Below, piece after piece: positions 1 to 9,761 of a stretch of DNA of 64,000 nucleotides. Position numbers and translations under genes: made by a program. The notes beneath the pieces are model-generated. The model saw only the letters and a list, made by a program, of their open reading frames with translations. It had not been told where the DNA came from and ran no database searches. Origin of the DNA: Suillus spraguei (lineage: Eukaryota > Basidiomycota > Agaricomycetes > Boletales > Suillaceae). The stretch covers positions 310,001 through 374,000 of the forward strand of contig JABCPU010000017.1 in NCBI GenBank assembly GCA_016800925.1, given 5' to 3'. The first letter of the stretch is position 1, and every line of letters starts with the position of its first letter.

Positions 1-492
1 GGATCATCGAAACATAAAGTAAAAGCGAAGCCGAAGAAGAAATCAAGGGTATTCATCGGAACGCCGCTAAGCGAGTGGAAAATCCGCACGATTAAAGACT
101 TCGAGCCCAGCGCTGTTGTTCCGCCTCTCGTTTCAGAAGAAAAATATGTAGGGAAAGGCAAGGGTAAAGCTGTCGAACGACCGCGTGTTTATATTGGCGA
201 TGCAAGGTGGTTGTATGTGCCATATACGCGTATGCCTCTGTCATCTTACCCTTCGCGGACGTCGTCATCGGACTCGGAATTGGAGCTGGCCTCGGATGGG
301 TCGTTGACGCCGTTGGAGGATTTGGAGGAGGGGATGGGGTGGCCGCAGCCTGAGGTAGGGGAATCTGTGACTGTGACGTGGGAGTCGATGCGGGCGCAAG
401 AACGGAGTGCCTCTAGTTCGTTGTCGGAGAATGATTTGGTCAAGGCTATTGGGGTTGCTTTGGCGGCGACGCGTAAGGGCATGGCAGAGTGA
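1..492 (+). CDS. Hypothetical protein, C-terminal part only (gene enters from left edge)
   Basis: The reading frame is open from base 1 to a TGA at 490-492, so only the last 163 residues are visible and the start lies outside the window. The protein is basic at first (Lys-rich around residues 5-16), then has a YVGKGKGKAVERPRVYIGDAR block and a Ser/Asp/Glu-rich tail with an SSSDSELELASDGS stretch. It ends in a segment that may be helical (ENDLVKAIGVALAATRKG). I do not recognise a family. From about base 130 onward it matches 11,412-11,755, where the second copy has lost the frame. Upstream of base 130 the two copies differ. The full gene probably resembles the SUMO-interacting-motif-like gene starting at 9,762. 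Confidence 0.5.
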   Translation, partial: GSSKHKVKAKPKKKSRVFIGTPLSEWKIRTIKDFEPSAVVPPLVSEEKYVGKGKGKAVERPRVYIGDARWLYVPYTRMPLSSYPSRTSSSDSELELASDGSLTPLEDLEEGMGWPQPEVGESVTVTWESMRAQERSASSSLSENDLVKAIGVALAATRKGMAE

Positions 493-499
493 TGGTAAC

Positions 500-1180
500 G
501 CTCATATGTGCATATATTTTTTGTGTTGTCTATAAGGGCGGTGCGTAGTGAGGTAGGCGTTCATAGTACTACTACTTAAGTACGGTATGTCCCATGTTGA
601 GTTTGGGGTATCGTTTAATATTGCAAGGTGATTCTTTATGAAACATGCGAGGACGTCAATATTGTAAGTTTGTGGCTTTCAAAGCTTTACTAAGTATGCT
701 AAGTACAGTATATATGCAGTTACCAGTAAGTAGCTAGTAATGGATCCATTCCACCGTTGCAAAGTCGTTGTTTGTGAGTTGAGGAGGCTTTCATCAGGGA
801 AACGTAATTCACTAAAGAGTGCTACGGAGCACTCCGTAGCACTATCCAACCCGCTGATGTTTACTGCGTCAGCGACATCATGGACAGACAGTATTGATGC
901 GATGCTCATATTCTTCCAGGGGACGAAGGGATCAAAAAGAATAGACAGTCCATAATACACGAATAGGTATCTCAACAAATGCATTTCGGTCAACATCGAG
1001 GAGATAGGATGCCTGATCAGATGGGAAGGGCAGTATGTCACAGGATAAGTCCATGCCAGGTCAATGGAGCAGGGGTGTCTTCATGGAACAGTAATAGCTA
1101 ACATTCGAACATCCAACTATGATTCCGGTTATTTCAGAACACTTCTAGAACATAACTTGGTCCGTAGGTTGTGAAAAATA
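500..1180. other. Intergenic; copy-1-specific segment
   Basis: Bases 500-695 match 11,770-11,990. Bases 700-1,180 are absent from copy 2 and contain a 26-bp near-perfect palindrome at 818-843. The short overlapping ORFs on both strands have no recognisable domains, and I see no convincing gene. Confidence 0.5.
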
Positions 1181-2655
1181 TTATATCATGGCGGACAAAT
1201 ACTCAATACGCAACCAAAAAAGTTGCATCAGTTGGTGGGTGGCAGTCGTGTATGCGCTTGTGGCAAGACCAATTCGGGAGTTGGTGGTATCGAATACAGA
1301 GTAGAAGCGCTCAAGAAAAGTGTAGCTGTTAATGAAGTCAATGGAGTTAAGAATGAGGTAGATGTAGTCGGTGCAACCACCAATAGATGTGTGAAGGACA
1401 CGCGGCCAGATCTGGCCGTTAGGGGTAAGAGCGTAGGTGTTCTGTGTAAAATGGTGAACAGAAAACTTGAGACAGAAAATGCGTACGCTGCCAACTTTGA
1501 AGTTCAGGTCATTGTACTTGGTGGGGGTAATGCGGAGAAGACTAGTCATCTGGGCCTCATTAGCACCGGTTGCAGATATGTACTTGCTGTAGGCGTCTAT
1601 TGAATACCGGTCAGATTAAGATCATTCGTTGTACGCGAGATACGCACTGGTAGCAATGAGGATGAGGGTAGTACCAGTGTCAACGATACCAGACGTCTCA
1701 GCCAAGATGGTCGTGGTGCCGTAAGTGATGCTCTCGTTGATAGAATGTCGTTGATAGAATGCAGGTTCGGTGGTAGTGAGAGGACTGAAGTAAGTGATTG
1801 CTGTCAGTTTGGATTGATCTCCGAGCTGCAGCAACTTACGTGTATGTAAGGTCGCTGGTGTCAGTTCCGCCGAAGGTGAGCATTGGCGTTTGTCTCCGTA
1901 GTGGTGGGCTCGAAAGAGACACCAACAACTATCTCAAAAATGGTGCCTTGGCTATACAGGTTATCGGTGACAGTCGGGACCGTCGTGTGCGATGAATCTG
2001 TCAGGTTGCCGTCTGTCAAGCCCAGGGGCCCGATGCCAAGGATACCGTCAACACCAGTGAGGCCCACCGAAGTAGAAGCAATATCGATCAACTGCTCGGT
2101 GATAGTGAGTCCACTACCGAGAGTGACGGTATCAATGTACTCGGCTCCTATAGATAATCGTAGATATTTTCAACTTATAATACCACTGTATGTCATACCA
2201 GAGAAGGAGCCAGAACCGTATGTGACTGATACAGCCTCGTCAGTGTCGACGCTGGTGCTGGTCTTCACGTACGGAGTGGAGGTGTCAACCCATGTGTTTG
2301 AGCTACCAGTGTCGACAATAAAATTGTCTGCAATAATACATTAGCAGCCACAAGTTCAAGTTTTCTCATTGTTAAACTCACAGGTTGCGACGTGGCTACC
2401 AACGCCAACTGCTGCAATGTAACCTACAGCACCGTTTGTCACAACAATGCTACTGGTACGACGGCTGTGTGTCTAGGCCGAAATTTCATTTCTGAGGGCG
2501 ACTGCGCGAGACTTGTCATGCTATAAGAGGTTGATGGTACCGCCAAATGTGTTTAGCCTCCTGGAAATGGGGAGGGAGTTGCGGATTTCAACAGGCGACG
2601 CCACGATGGACAAGACTAGGAGAAATGTTGTCAACAGGAGTACAGCTAAGAACAT
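1181..2655 (-). pseudogene. Aspartic protease (pepsin family A1), broken, copy 1
   Basis: Secreted acid endopeptidase of the polyporopepsin type. The minus strand encodes a hydrophobic signal peptide (MFLAVLLLTTFLLVLSIVAS), then the propeptide motif RRLNTFGGTINLL. After an intron comes the first active-site loop (VDTGSSNTWV, about 2,290-2,325) with the YGSGSFSG flap, and later the second active-site Asp (GIVDTGTTLI, near 1,680) and the C-terminal FLERFYSVFDTTNSRIGLA. Two in-frame stops interrupt the propeptide: TAG replacing the Gln of LLQHD, and TAG before THSRRT. A 5-nt deletion relative to copy 2, near 1,880, shifts the frame after TTTETN. Introns of about 50 nt are recognisable. It runs opposite to the biotin ligase next to it. 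A functional protease would have to be encoded elsewhere. Confidence 0.88.
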
Positions 2656-3540
2656 GATTGAATAGTACTGGAGGGTGATAATCATACCACATTTCGAAGC
2701 CCATTATATATGTATGCTGCTGGTGAACGTGAAAACGCTGAGTATATGGTAAATCTCATCTTCAGAAAGCTGAACTGTATGGAACGCGCTCCGCCATATG
2801 AAGAAACTGGAAACAGGAATGACTAACTATAAACAATCAACTTGTTGTGCGCATATCTTCGATATAGTGGGACAGGCGGCCTGTTTTTTTTGTCATAAGT
2901 AAGAGAACCTGCATTCACGAGGATACGCTGATTTATCAGTTTATTCACAGACCAGTAGTTATGGAGCGCTTAGTAACTTGCATAATGAAGGTCAGCGTTC
3001 GTGACGAGTCTGATAAGGCCACCTCCGGACACGTCTATTCCGAATCGGACACGAGGATGTGCTGTTCTACCAGTTCATTCATAGATCGATAAATATGGAG
3101 TGCATACTACTCACATGGTGAAGCTAGCGTATAATCGAGTCTAAGCCACCTTAGGATGAGCCGACTCAGTCAAGACGCATCAAAAGACTGGTGAGCCGCA
3201 GATCAGTCATATATGCCAATATCCCCGACTCGCATTGGCACATTGGTTAGACTCATGACTCGCCAGCGTGGGGTACTTAAAAGTACTGGAGTGGCGTAGG
3301 CTGGTCGATCGCAGAGTCGTAAGTCGTGACAACGTTGAATTTGGACGTTCGATTTTACGTTTTCGAAAATGAAATCAAACTGGCAACGTGGGACCTTCAA
3401 ACATCCATCACGTTTATCAAATGTGTCATCAACAACTTCCGAAAATCTTAGAAGATTCAGTGTATCCCAGTACACACCCGTTGAGCCGCTCTTGTTCAAA
3501 CGCTTGCTGCAATATTCATACCACATTACCTACCACAGTT
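2656..3540. other. Intergenic region between divergent protease and biotin-ligase pseudogenes
   Basis: This stretch aligns with about 13,567-14,510 in the second copy. It should hold both divergent promoters. Apart from scattered T-runs and repeats of a cattgg(c)ac/cat type I see no convincing element or ORF. Confidence 0.5.
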
Positions 3541-5501
3541 ACTAGCACCCACCTAACTCTCCCTATAATAATACTTATGGCACACCTCCTACACCTCTAC
3601 GCTCCCATATTTCATGAAGCTGTCTGTAAAGATATTCAGTCCGGACGTAGGATATTAGCATTCGGCGTCGGCGTCGGAAAATGTACTCTATTTGAACCGA
3701 GTCATAACTTTGGATCGTTGTCCGTGGGTCTTGGTCTGGGCATGGTGAACGACACAACTATACTCAGAGTCGTATGTTCCTCCTTCTCAACTGCTACCGG
3801 AAGAGGCTCAAGCACGGATATACTGATTAACGATACGTGGTATCTGTACCTGGAGAAGAATGTGTCAGCTGGCATCTTATAACAAAGCGGGCTTGTCGCG
3901 GTGTGGGATTGCACCTCACCTCTTCCAGATTTCCTACCGTCACGATCGCTATCCGCGCTTGATCTATGCTTCTCCTTGCAGAGAGTTGATCTCAGTCTTG
4001 ATCCTCAAGGCCTCATATTTTACCCAAGTTTCTTCTCGCTCGTCCAGATTCGTGGCAGGTGCAGCATCGCGTCGCACTGCGAAAGACTCTGAGATTTTAG
4101 GTCAGCTGTTTGTGTTTGAAAATGCCAACGACGATTTCTACTTCCATTTCCCATCCTTCCCTTCCTGCGGATAGAACTAAAGTAGTACCGCTCACCCCCA
4201 TACTCGAACTAATTGCACAAGATTCCCTCTCAAATGCGAAAGTCAAACACGACTGACTTCCGAATATACCCCCCACAATTTTCACCATCTGCCTTCTTCC
4301 ATGCCATAGACGAGTTCCACTCTGGAATGGAAGACACAAATAAAAGCACAAACATAGACTCCTGCCGTGTCGGTGAAGTACTCACATACGGCGAAGTAAT
4401 TTCCAGCACCCAAACAACGTTTGACAGGTGCGCCCCACCCAATCACGTCCATCGTCACGCCCATTGAGACTCTTTCTGAGCAGGAACCCATATCTTCTCC
4501 GCGCACTCCATCTCCCATCGTCTGGATTTGTTTCCCTCGTAACGGCACAATTGGCAGGACGCGGCAAAGGCGGTAACGCATGGCTCTCACTTGCAGGGTG
4601 CTTGCAGATGTCGCTCAAGATTCATGTCGGGCTCAAAGGGTCTTCGTCGAGTAAGACTGGTGACATTTGACTTAATGGTAACCAGTTATCTGATATCTGA
4701 AATTTGATATCGCACAGTACCAGGCCCCGCAACCCTTCCCTCCAACCCCGCATTCATCCAATACCTCTACGCACTAGTAATCATGGACGCATGTCACGTT
4801 CTAAACCCCGCCTCTGAACGGGTCCATAAAGTCCGTCTGAAATAGTTTGATGATATTTATTGCCTTTTCCTGTCTTCCCCAAATAGCCCAACATCAAATT
4901 CAAATTCAACGCTGGAACCACGGAAGATCGGCGGGATACTGGTAAACACGAGTTTTGGCATGGCGTTGCAGCTATAGTGATCGTTATGTATCTCCCTCTC
5001 AGTGACATGAAAGCTCACTCACACGCGATGCTCATACTCAAACTCATCAATGAAGTGAATAGGAAGTGGCTTCAACATTCTAAACGTACCACCCATCGTC
5101 TCACTCGCCTAACTCACATCTACACCTACCCTAGGGCTTTCTGTAGAACGCGTAGCAACAGCAGTCCTCACCTCCTTCAAGCGCATATGAAGTTCTTTTT
5201 GCAGAGTGAGGAACAGGGGTTTCAACCGTTCATGAATCAATACCTCCAATCATGAATATATTCGTACGTCCCTAATATGTTGCTCTTCACGCCAATGTTC
5301 ACCGTTTACCTATTCGTGATTCGCACAGAGACCAGCTCGACACGCTAACGAACCGGACTTCACGCCGAAGTATCCCCATGGTCGGTACCACTCCCGATAT
5401 TGCGTACTGCACCGATGGGCGGTGAAAAGTTCATTGATTTACAGCCTGATGGGAATAGCTTTCATACGATAAAGGGGTTGATGTCGACAAAGAAGGGGTA
5501 G
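3540..5501 (+). pseudogene. BPL1: Biotin-protein ligase (holocarboxylase synthetase) remnant, copy 1
   Basis: Biotin ligase activates biotin with ATP and attaches it to carboxylases. Family landmarks appear in order on the plus strand: an N-terminal-domain-like piece (LSVGLGLGMVNDTTILRV, about 3,710-3,765); VGEVLTYGEVISSTQTTFDR (about 4,368-4,427); after a 50-nt intron RNPYLLRALHLP and the ATP/biotin loop QLAGRGKGGNAWLS (about 4,540-4,590); PAFIQYLYALVIMDACH (about 4,750-4,795); VRLK followed by TAG where the catalytic KWPND Trp belongs (4,843-4,845); KIGGILVNTSFG (about 4,927-4,960); LNVPPIVSLA; FMNQYL; and the terminal FIDLQPDGNSFHTIKGLMST to TAG at 5,499-5,501. Several frameshifts separate these pieces. 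The family order is complete, so the call is firm although the exact 5' end is not. Confidence 0.85.
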
Positions 5502-5842
5502 GTAGGAACAATGAGCATGCAAAAGGAAAGAGATAGATGACCAATCAGATCTAGAGTGACCAGTATACATAGTAGTTTTCTTTCTACGCCTTGGACAAGA
5601 TCAACTCTGGGAGACACGTGCGTCCAAGTCCTGTCGTGCTACCAAGGCACATCATCTGAGTCTGTTTCCATTCCATCTTCCTATTCATGATCACTGTCTG
5701 ACTCAATCTCCTCGATGCCACTGGACCCATAAGCTGCTACATGCAATCAGTACGAACACATGATCTGAAATTTCTTAATGTAGAGTCACGCACTGTCTAT
5801 CAGTGCAGTACGGGGTTAATGTTGACGATTTACCACAAAAGA
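5502..5842. other. Short spacer between biotin-ligase remnant and minisatellite
   Basis: It matches 16,422-16,792 in the second copy. No gene is visible. Its right end grades into degenerate minisatellite-like sequence (gagagcgagacatgagc). Confidence 0.6.
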
Positions 5843-7263
5843 GAAAATCACACACCATGTGAGAGCGAGACATGAGCTAGTTGGGGAGTCTGACCAACAT
5901 TGTGCAAAAAGATTTCCTGATCGTGTCAGGATCAACAAGCGGCAACCACTTCAGCAAACGAGATCACGCACTCTCTGAGAGCGGGACATGGCCATGGCAC
6001 TATCAGCGTCGGCTAAGAAGCAACAAAGACGAGATCACGCACTCTCTGAGAGCGGGACATGGCCGTGGCACCATCAGCGTCCGATAAGAAGCAACAAAGA
6101 CGAGATCACGCACCAACTGAGAGCGGGACATGGCCGTGGCACCATCAGCGTCCGCTAAGAAGCAACAAAGACGAGATCACGCACTTCCTGAGAGCGGGAC
6201 ATGACCATGGCACCATCAGCGTCCGCTAAGAAGCAACAAAGACGAGATCACGCACTTCCTGAGAGCGGGACATGGCCGTGGCACCATCAGCGTCAGCTAA
6301 GAAGCAACAAAGACGAGATCACGCACCAACTGAGAGCGGGACATGGCCATGGCACCATCAGCGTCGGCTAAGAAGCAACAAAGACGAGATCACGCACTCT
6401 CTGAGAGCGGGACACGGCCGTGACACCATCAGCGTCCGCTAAGAAGCATCAAAGACGAGATCACGCACTCTCTGAGAGCGGGACATGGCCGTGGCACCAT
6501 CAGCGTCGGCTAAGAAGCAAGAAAGACGAGATCACGCACCAACTGAGAGCGGGACATGGCCATGGCACCATCAGCGTCGGCTAAGAAGCAAGAAAGACGA
6601 GATCACGCACGACCTGAGAGCGGGCCGTGGACGTGGCACCATCAGCGTCGGCTAGGAAGCAACAAAGACGAGATCACGCACGAACTGAGAGCGGGACATG
6701 GCCGTGGCACCATCAGCGTCGGCTAAGAAGCAACAAAGACGAGATCACGCACTTCCTGAGAGCGGGACATGGCCGTGGCACCATCAGCGTCGGCTAAGAA
6801 GCAACAAAGACGAGATCACGCACGCTCTGAGAGCGGGACATGGCCGTGGCACCATCAGCGTCGGCTAAGAAGCAACAAAGACGGGATCACGCACAGACTG
6901 AGAGCGGGACATGGCCGTGGCACCATCAGCGTCGGCTAGGAAGCAACAAAGACGAAATCACGCACTTCCTTAGAGCGGGACATGGCCGTGGCACCATCAG
7001 CGTCGGCTAAGAAGCAACAAAGACGGGATCACGCACAGACTGAGAGCGGGACATGGCCGTGGCACCATCAGCGTCGGCTAAGAAGCAACAAAGACGAGAT
7101 CACGCACGAACTGAGAGCGGCACATGGTCGTGGCACCATCAGTGTTGTCTAGGAAGCAAGACAGACAACATCACGCACTTCCTGAGAGCGGGACATGGCC
7201 GTGGTACCATCAGTGTTGTCTAGGAAGCAAGACAGATAACATCACGTACAGACTGAGAGTGGA
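5843..7263. repeat. 71-bp minisatellite, array 1 (about 19 units)
   Basis: Head-to-tail units of 71 bp start with gagatcacgcac and continue with a four-base variable slot, tgagagcgggacatggccgt, ggcaccatcagcgtc and cgctaagaagcaacaaagac. Perfectly spaced units run from 5,960 to about 7,263, with one or two decayed units at 5,843-5,959. The slot reads, in order, TCTC TCTC CAAC TTCC TTCC CAAC TCTC TCTC CAAC GACC GAAC TTCC GCTC AGAC TTCC AGAC GAAC TTCC AGAC, so it is always four bases and always ends in C. The unit is not a multiple of three and the short ORFs through it are frame accidents. The array stops about 16 bp beyond the stop codon of the convergent ubiquitin-like gene. Confidence 0.97.
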
Positions 7264-7278
7264 AGGTATATCAAGATC

Positions 7279-8907
7279 TCAGCTCAAGATTGCCATTGAA
7301 GTTCCATGATGACATACAATTTGTAGGATATGAAAGTTGCGAATAAGACGCGTTTCCGTGTCAGTTGTGTGACTGCAGTTACTGTTAGACGATCGTGTTC
7401 TTTGCTTTTGGGTCGAGGGATTCCGCAAGCGACGGGTGATCTGAAAGCGTCGTTTGCATTCCCGACTTTCTTTCGTTCTTAGTAATCATTAGGACCTAGA
7501 ACACAAGATATGCTCACCAATCAGTTGCAGAAACGATCTGCCTTTGAGCTTCATATTTCACTGACTTGATGCCAAGGCGATTTAGGGCGCCGCAAAAATG
7601 ACATAGGTAGTTAACATCAGAGGCTGAAATTGTCTTCTGTTGAATCATGACCCTCATCACGATCGTAGTGCCTGGTTCAATACTTGAACAATTGTGGCTC
7701 GTAAGTCGGGTTACTTCCGTGCCCTTGTCGATGCACAAATCATACTGTCCCTCTTCTATATACCGTGTTTGAATTTTGGCTTCAATCACATCGCGTTGAA
7801 ACAGAACTCGGAGCATGTTGTCGAGTTGCTAAAGACAATTTGACGAGTAAGCTTCCACAAGGATTTTGAAGCCATCGAACGGACCTGATATGATGCGCAC
7901 ATGTTCACTGGTATTGGATGGTGGTGGCCTGTTGCGTCTACCAGTGTTACGCAGCCAAGGGCGACAGTTGCGGCTAAATGCGTTGTAGATGATACCGCGA
8001 AGGACTGTTCAATGTTCTGAGGTCGCTCCTGCCGCCTCATTATGAACAGGTGTGTTTCATGTTGCATTTGCATTTGGGACGACAACTAATCATAGAGTAG
8101 TGAGTAAATCCAAGCAATCTGTATGAAGTAGAACACAACCAAATACTCCATTAGATAATGATCGATGTCGGTTGAGCATCCGGTGATAGCTTGAGTAACA
8201 GATGCGTATAGGAAACGACGTTTGTGCAACTTTCTCAGGTTTGCTGAGGTATCTTGCAGCTTTCTAAGTACAGCTCAGTACCGAGTAAATTCGAACCCAC
8301 ATTCACGAGAGGTTTACCTGGCTAAGATGTCTCTCCGGGAATGTTCAGTAGGATCCGTGGTAGGCGGGGCATTGCATAAATGCTGGGACAATCGATAGAG
8401 TCGCGATGTCAGGCCATCCAAGGCCACCTTGTTTTGATCACATCTCTGTGATGACCCTTGAATATATACAAACGTCCTCGTCATTCAATAAGCACTCACA
8501 CTTATAACTTGAAGGATTCCCAACAATCCACTAATAGCTGCGTTGATCGGAGTGCCGGCAAGTGGAATTCCACCCGTAATAGCCTGTAGCACGGGCAACG
8601 CTACCTGAGCGATGTCGGAAGCTTCACGGGCAGGGGATGCACTGAAAGGGTACACTGAGGAAGGAAAACCGGTGCGGGATTCTTGAAGACCTGGTCCATT
8701 ACTTGCAGAAACGGGATATACTGATGAAGCATTTGAAGGGAGCATTGGCGCAGGAATGGGATTAGAGAGGTCTGTGGGGATAGCTGTATCGCCCTCATTG
8801 TCGGCGGTTGTAGAGGTGTCTTGTGTACGTCCATGGTTTGCAGGGCGCTTCAAACGAAGTACAATGACGTTCCCTAAACGCCCAAACCAGTGGAACGGAG
8901 AGGACAT
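7279..8907 (-). CDS. Ubiquitin-like-domain protein with helical N-terminus, copy 1 (intact)
   Basis: Six exons on the minus strand: 8,907-8,500, 8,445-8,318, 8,263-8,140, 8,085-7,885, 7,828-7,518 and 7,465-7,279. They total 1,359 nt (452 aa) with all phases consistent. The first exon gives a Ser/Pro-rich linker and then a predicted helical region (ASDIAQVALPVLQAITGGIP) continuing into DQNKVALDGLTSRLYRLSQ and KLQDTSANLRKLHKR. The C-terminal half (VTLVDATGHHHPIPV ... RYIEEGQYDLCIDKG ... SHNCSSIEPGTTIVMRV) matches the ubiquitin-like ULD-type domain found in many mushroom proteins. It is followed by Cys pairs (CHFCG, then DCRECKRRF) and RNFHILQ. The function is unknown. The helical head resembles N-terminal domains near fungal NLR/STAND proteins, which is only a suggestion. 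The last intron makes an apparent stop at 7,514 a reading-through artefact. Confidence 0.75.
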
Positions 8908-9220
8908 TTTGATCGGTCGTGAACGTCTTTTTTGCGTCTAAGATTTGGCTAGGGGAGACTAGAGGATAGGTCAGGGAAGAGCGAACGAACGAAGGAGAGT
9001 GGGGAGGCGGTCGAGGTACTTGACCAAATTAACATGAGGAATCCATGAGGCTGCTGTGTACGACACAGGTTCATACGAAGCCAATATTGACGAAGAAGCA
9101 AAGTTCCTGTGCGTAGGGAAGTGAACTTGTCAATTCGGCTCCACTTTGTTGCCGGCCCCCGGTTGTATGACTTGTTCTTCTTTCATTGGCGACAAACTCT
9201 GCTGTATTACTTCTCCCTTT

Positions 9221-9761
9221 GGTGTCGCTTCAGATTAATTATAAAGAAGAGTTTTACGAATTGCATGACATCACACATGTATATGAGCCTCTGGTTGCGC
9301 CGGACGAAATGTTAGTAGAAAACGTGTCATTTAGTATGTGATTTACATCGCATGTGCTTCAGAAGTTGATACATCATTTTCTTCATTAACTTCAAGTTGG
9401 CACTGGGCACTGGGCAAGTCAGTTGACGCCAAGCTTTCACGTGATGTCAGTTTTCATTTTCCCATTTCACTTGCGGCATAGAAATTGAGCACGCCTAAGA
9501 TGACGAAACTGAGGAATACCAAAACTTAGAAGATCCAACCGGGTGTATTGGTAACGTCTTGTTTCCAGCATACTCACGACACTTGGGCTACTAGCAGCGT
9601 GTCTTCGATCTTCAAATCTGATAGATCAATCATACTTACGTATCCTTTCCTACAGGATAAAATTTTAACACCGCCAGAATCATATCTTTCTTCCTCACAG
9701 TACACCGCCTGGAGCGTAGCGGCCAACTTCTTTCTATGCCGAGGAGTCCAACTTATTCGAC
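9221..9761. other. Intergenic region at the end of duplication copy 1
   Basis: Similarity to copy 2 fades near 9,220. The stretch is the probable promoter of the gene starting at 9,762. I see no supported ORF; the ORF at 9,548-9,781 lacks domains and overlaps the start of the next gene. Confidence 0.5.

Larger units (their letters stand above)
130..9220. repeat. Segmental duplication, copy 1
   Basis: This block recurs at about 11,412-20,790 in the same orientation. Matching landmarks are: stop of the unknown gene 492/11,755; protease start codon 2,655/13,566; biotin-ligase stop 5,501/16,421; first full minisatellite unit 5,960/16,910; ubiquitin-like gene stop 7,279/18,906 and start 8,907/20,489. 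Similarity is high by eye over most of the length, with many small indels. Bases 700-1,190 have no counterpart in copy 2. Confidence 0.93.

Noticed and set aside
4646..4672. HAD-type hydrolase start (VRLVTFD) in the duplicated block
   Set aside because: The motif falls in an intron of the biotin ligase remnant. Upstream and downstream exons clearly match biotin ligase.
5843..7263. CRISPR array, because of regular repeats with short variable pieces
   Set aside because: The variable piece is only 2-5 nt, the constant part is about 67 bp, there are no cas genes and the genome is fungal. It is a minisatellite.
5881..7309. Repetitive protein encoded by the minisatellite (several 60-70 codon ORFs with GTWPWHHQ-like repeats)
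   Set aside because: The unit is 71 bp, not divisible by three, so frames break each unit. There is no start context or splice pattern.
7514..7816. Stop at 7,514 as the end of the ubiquitin-like gene
   Set aside because: A gtgagc donor follows and a downstream exon restores the conserved DCRECKRRF and RNFH motifs, with all six exons in phase.
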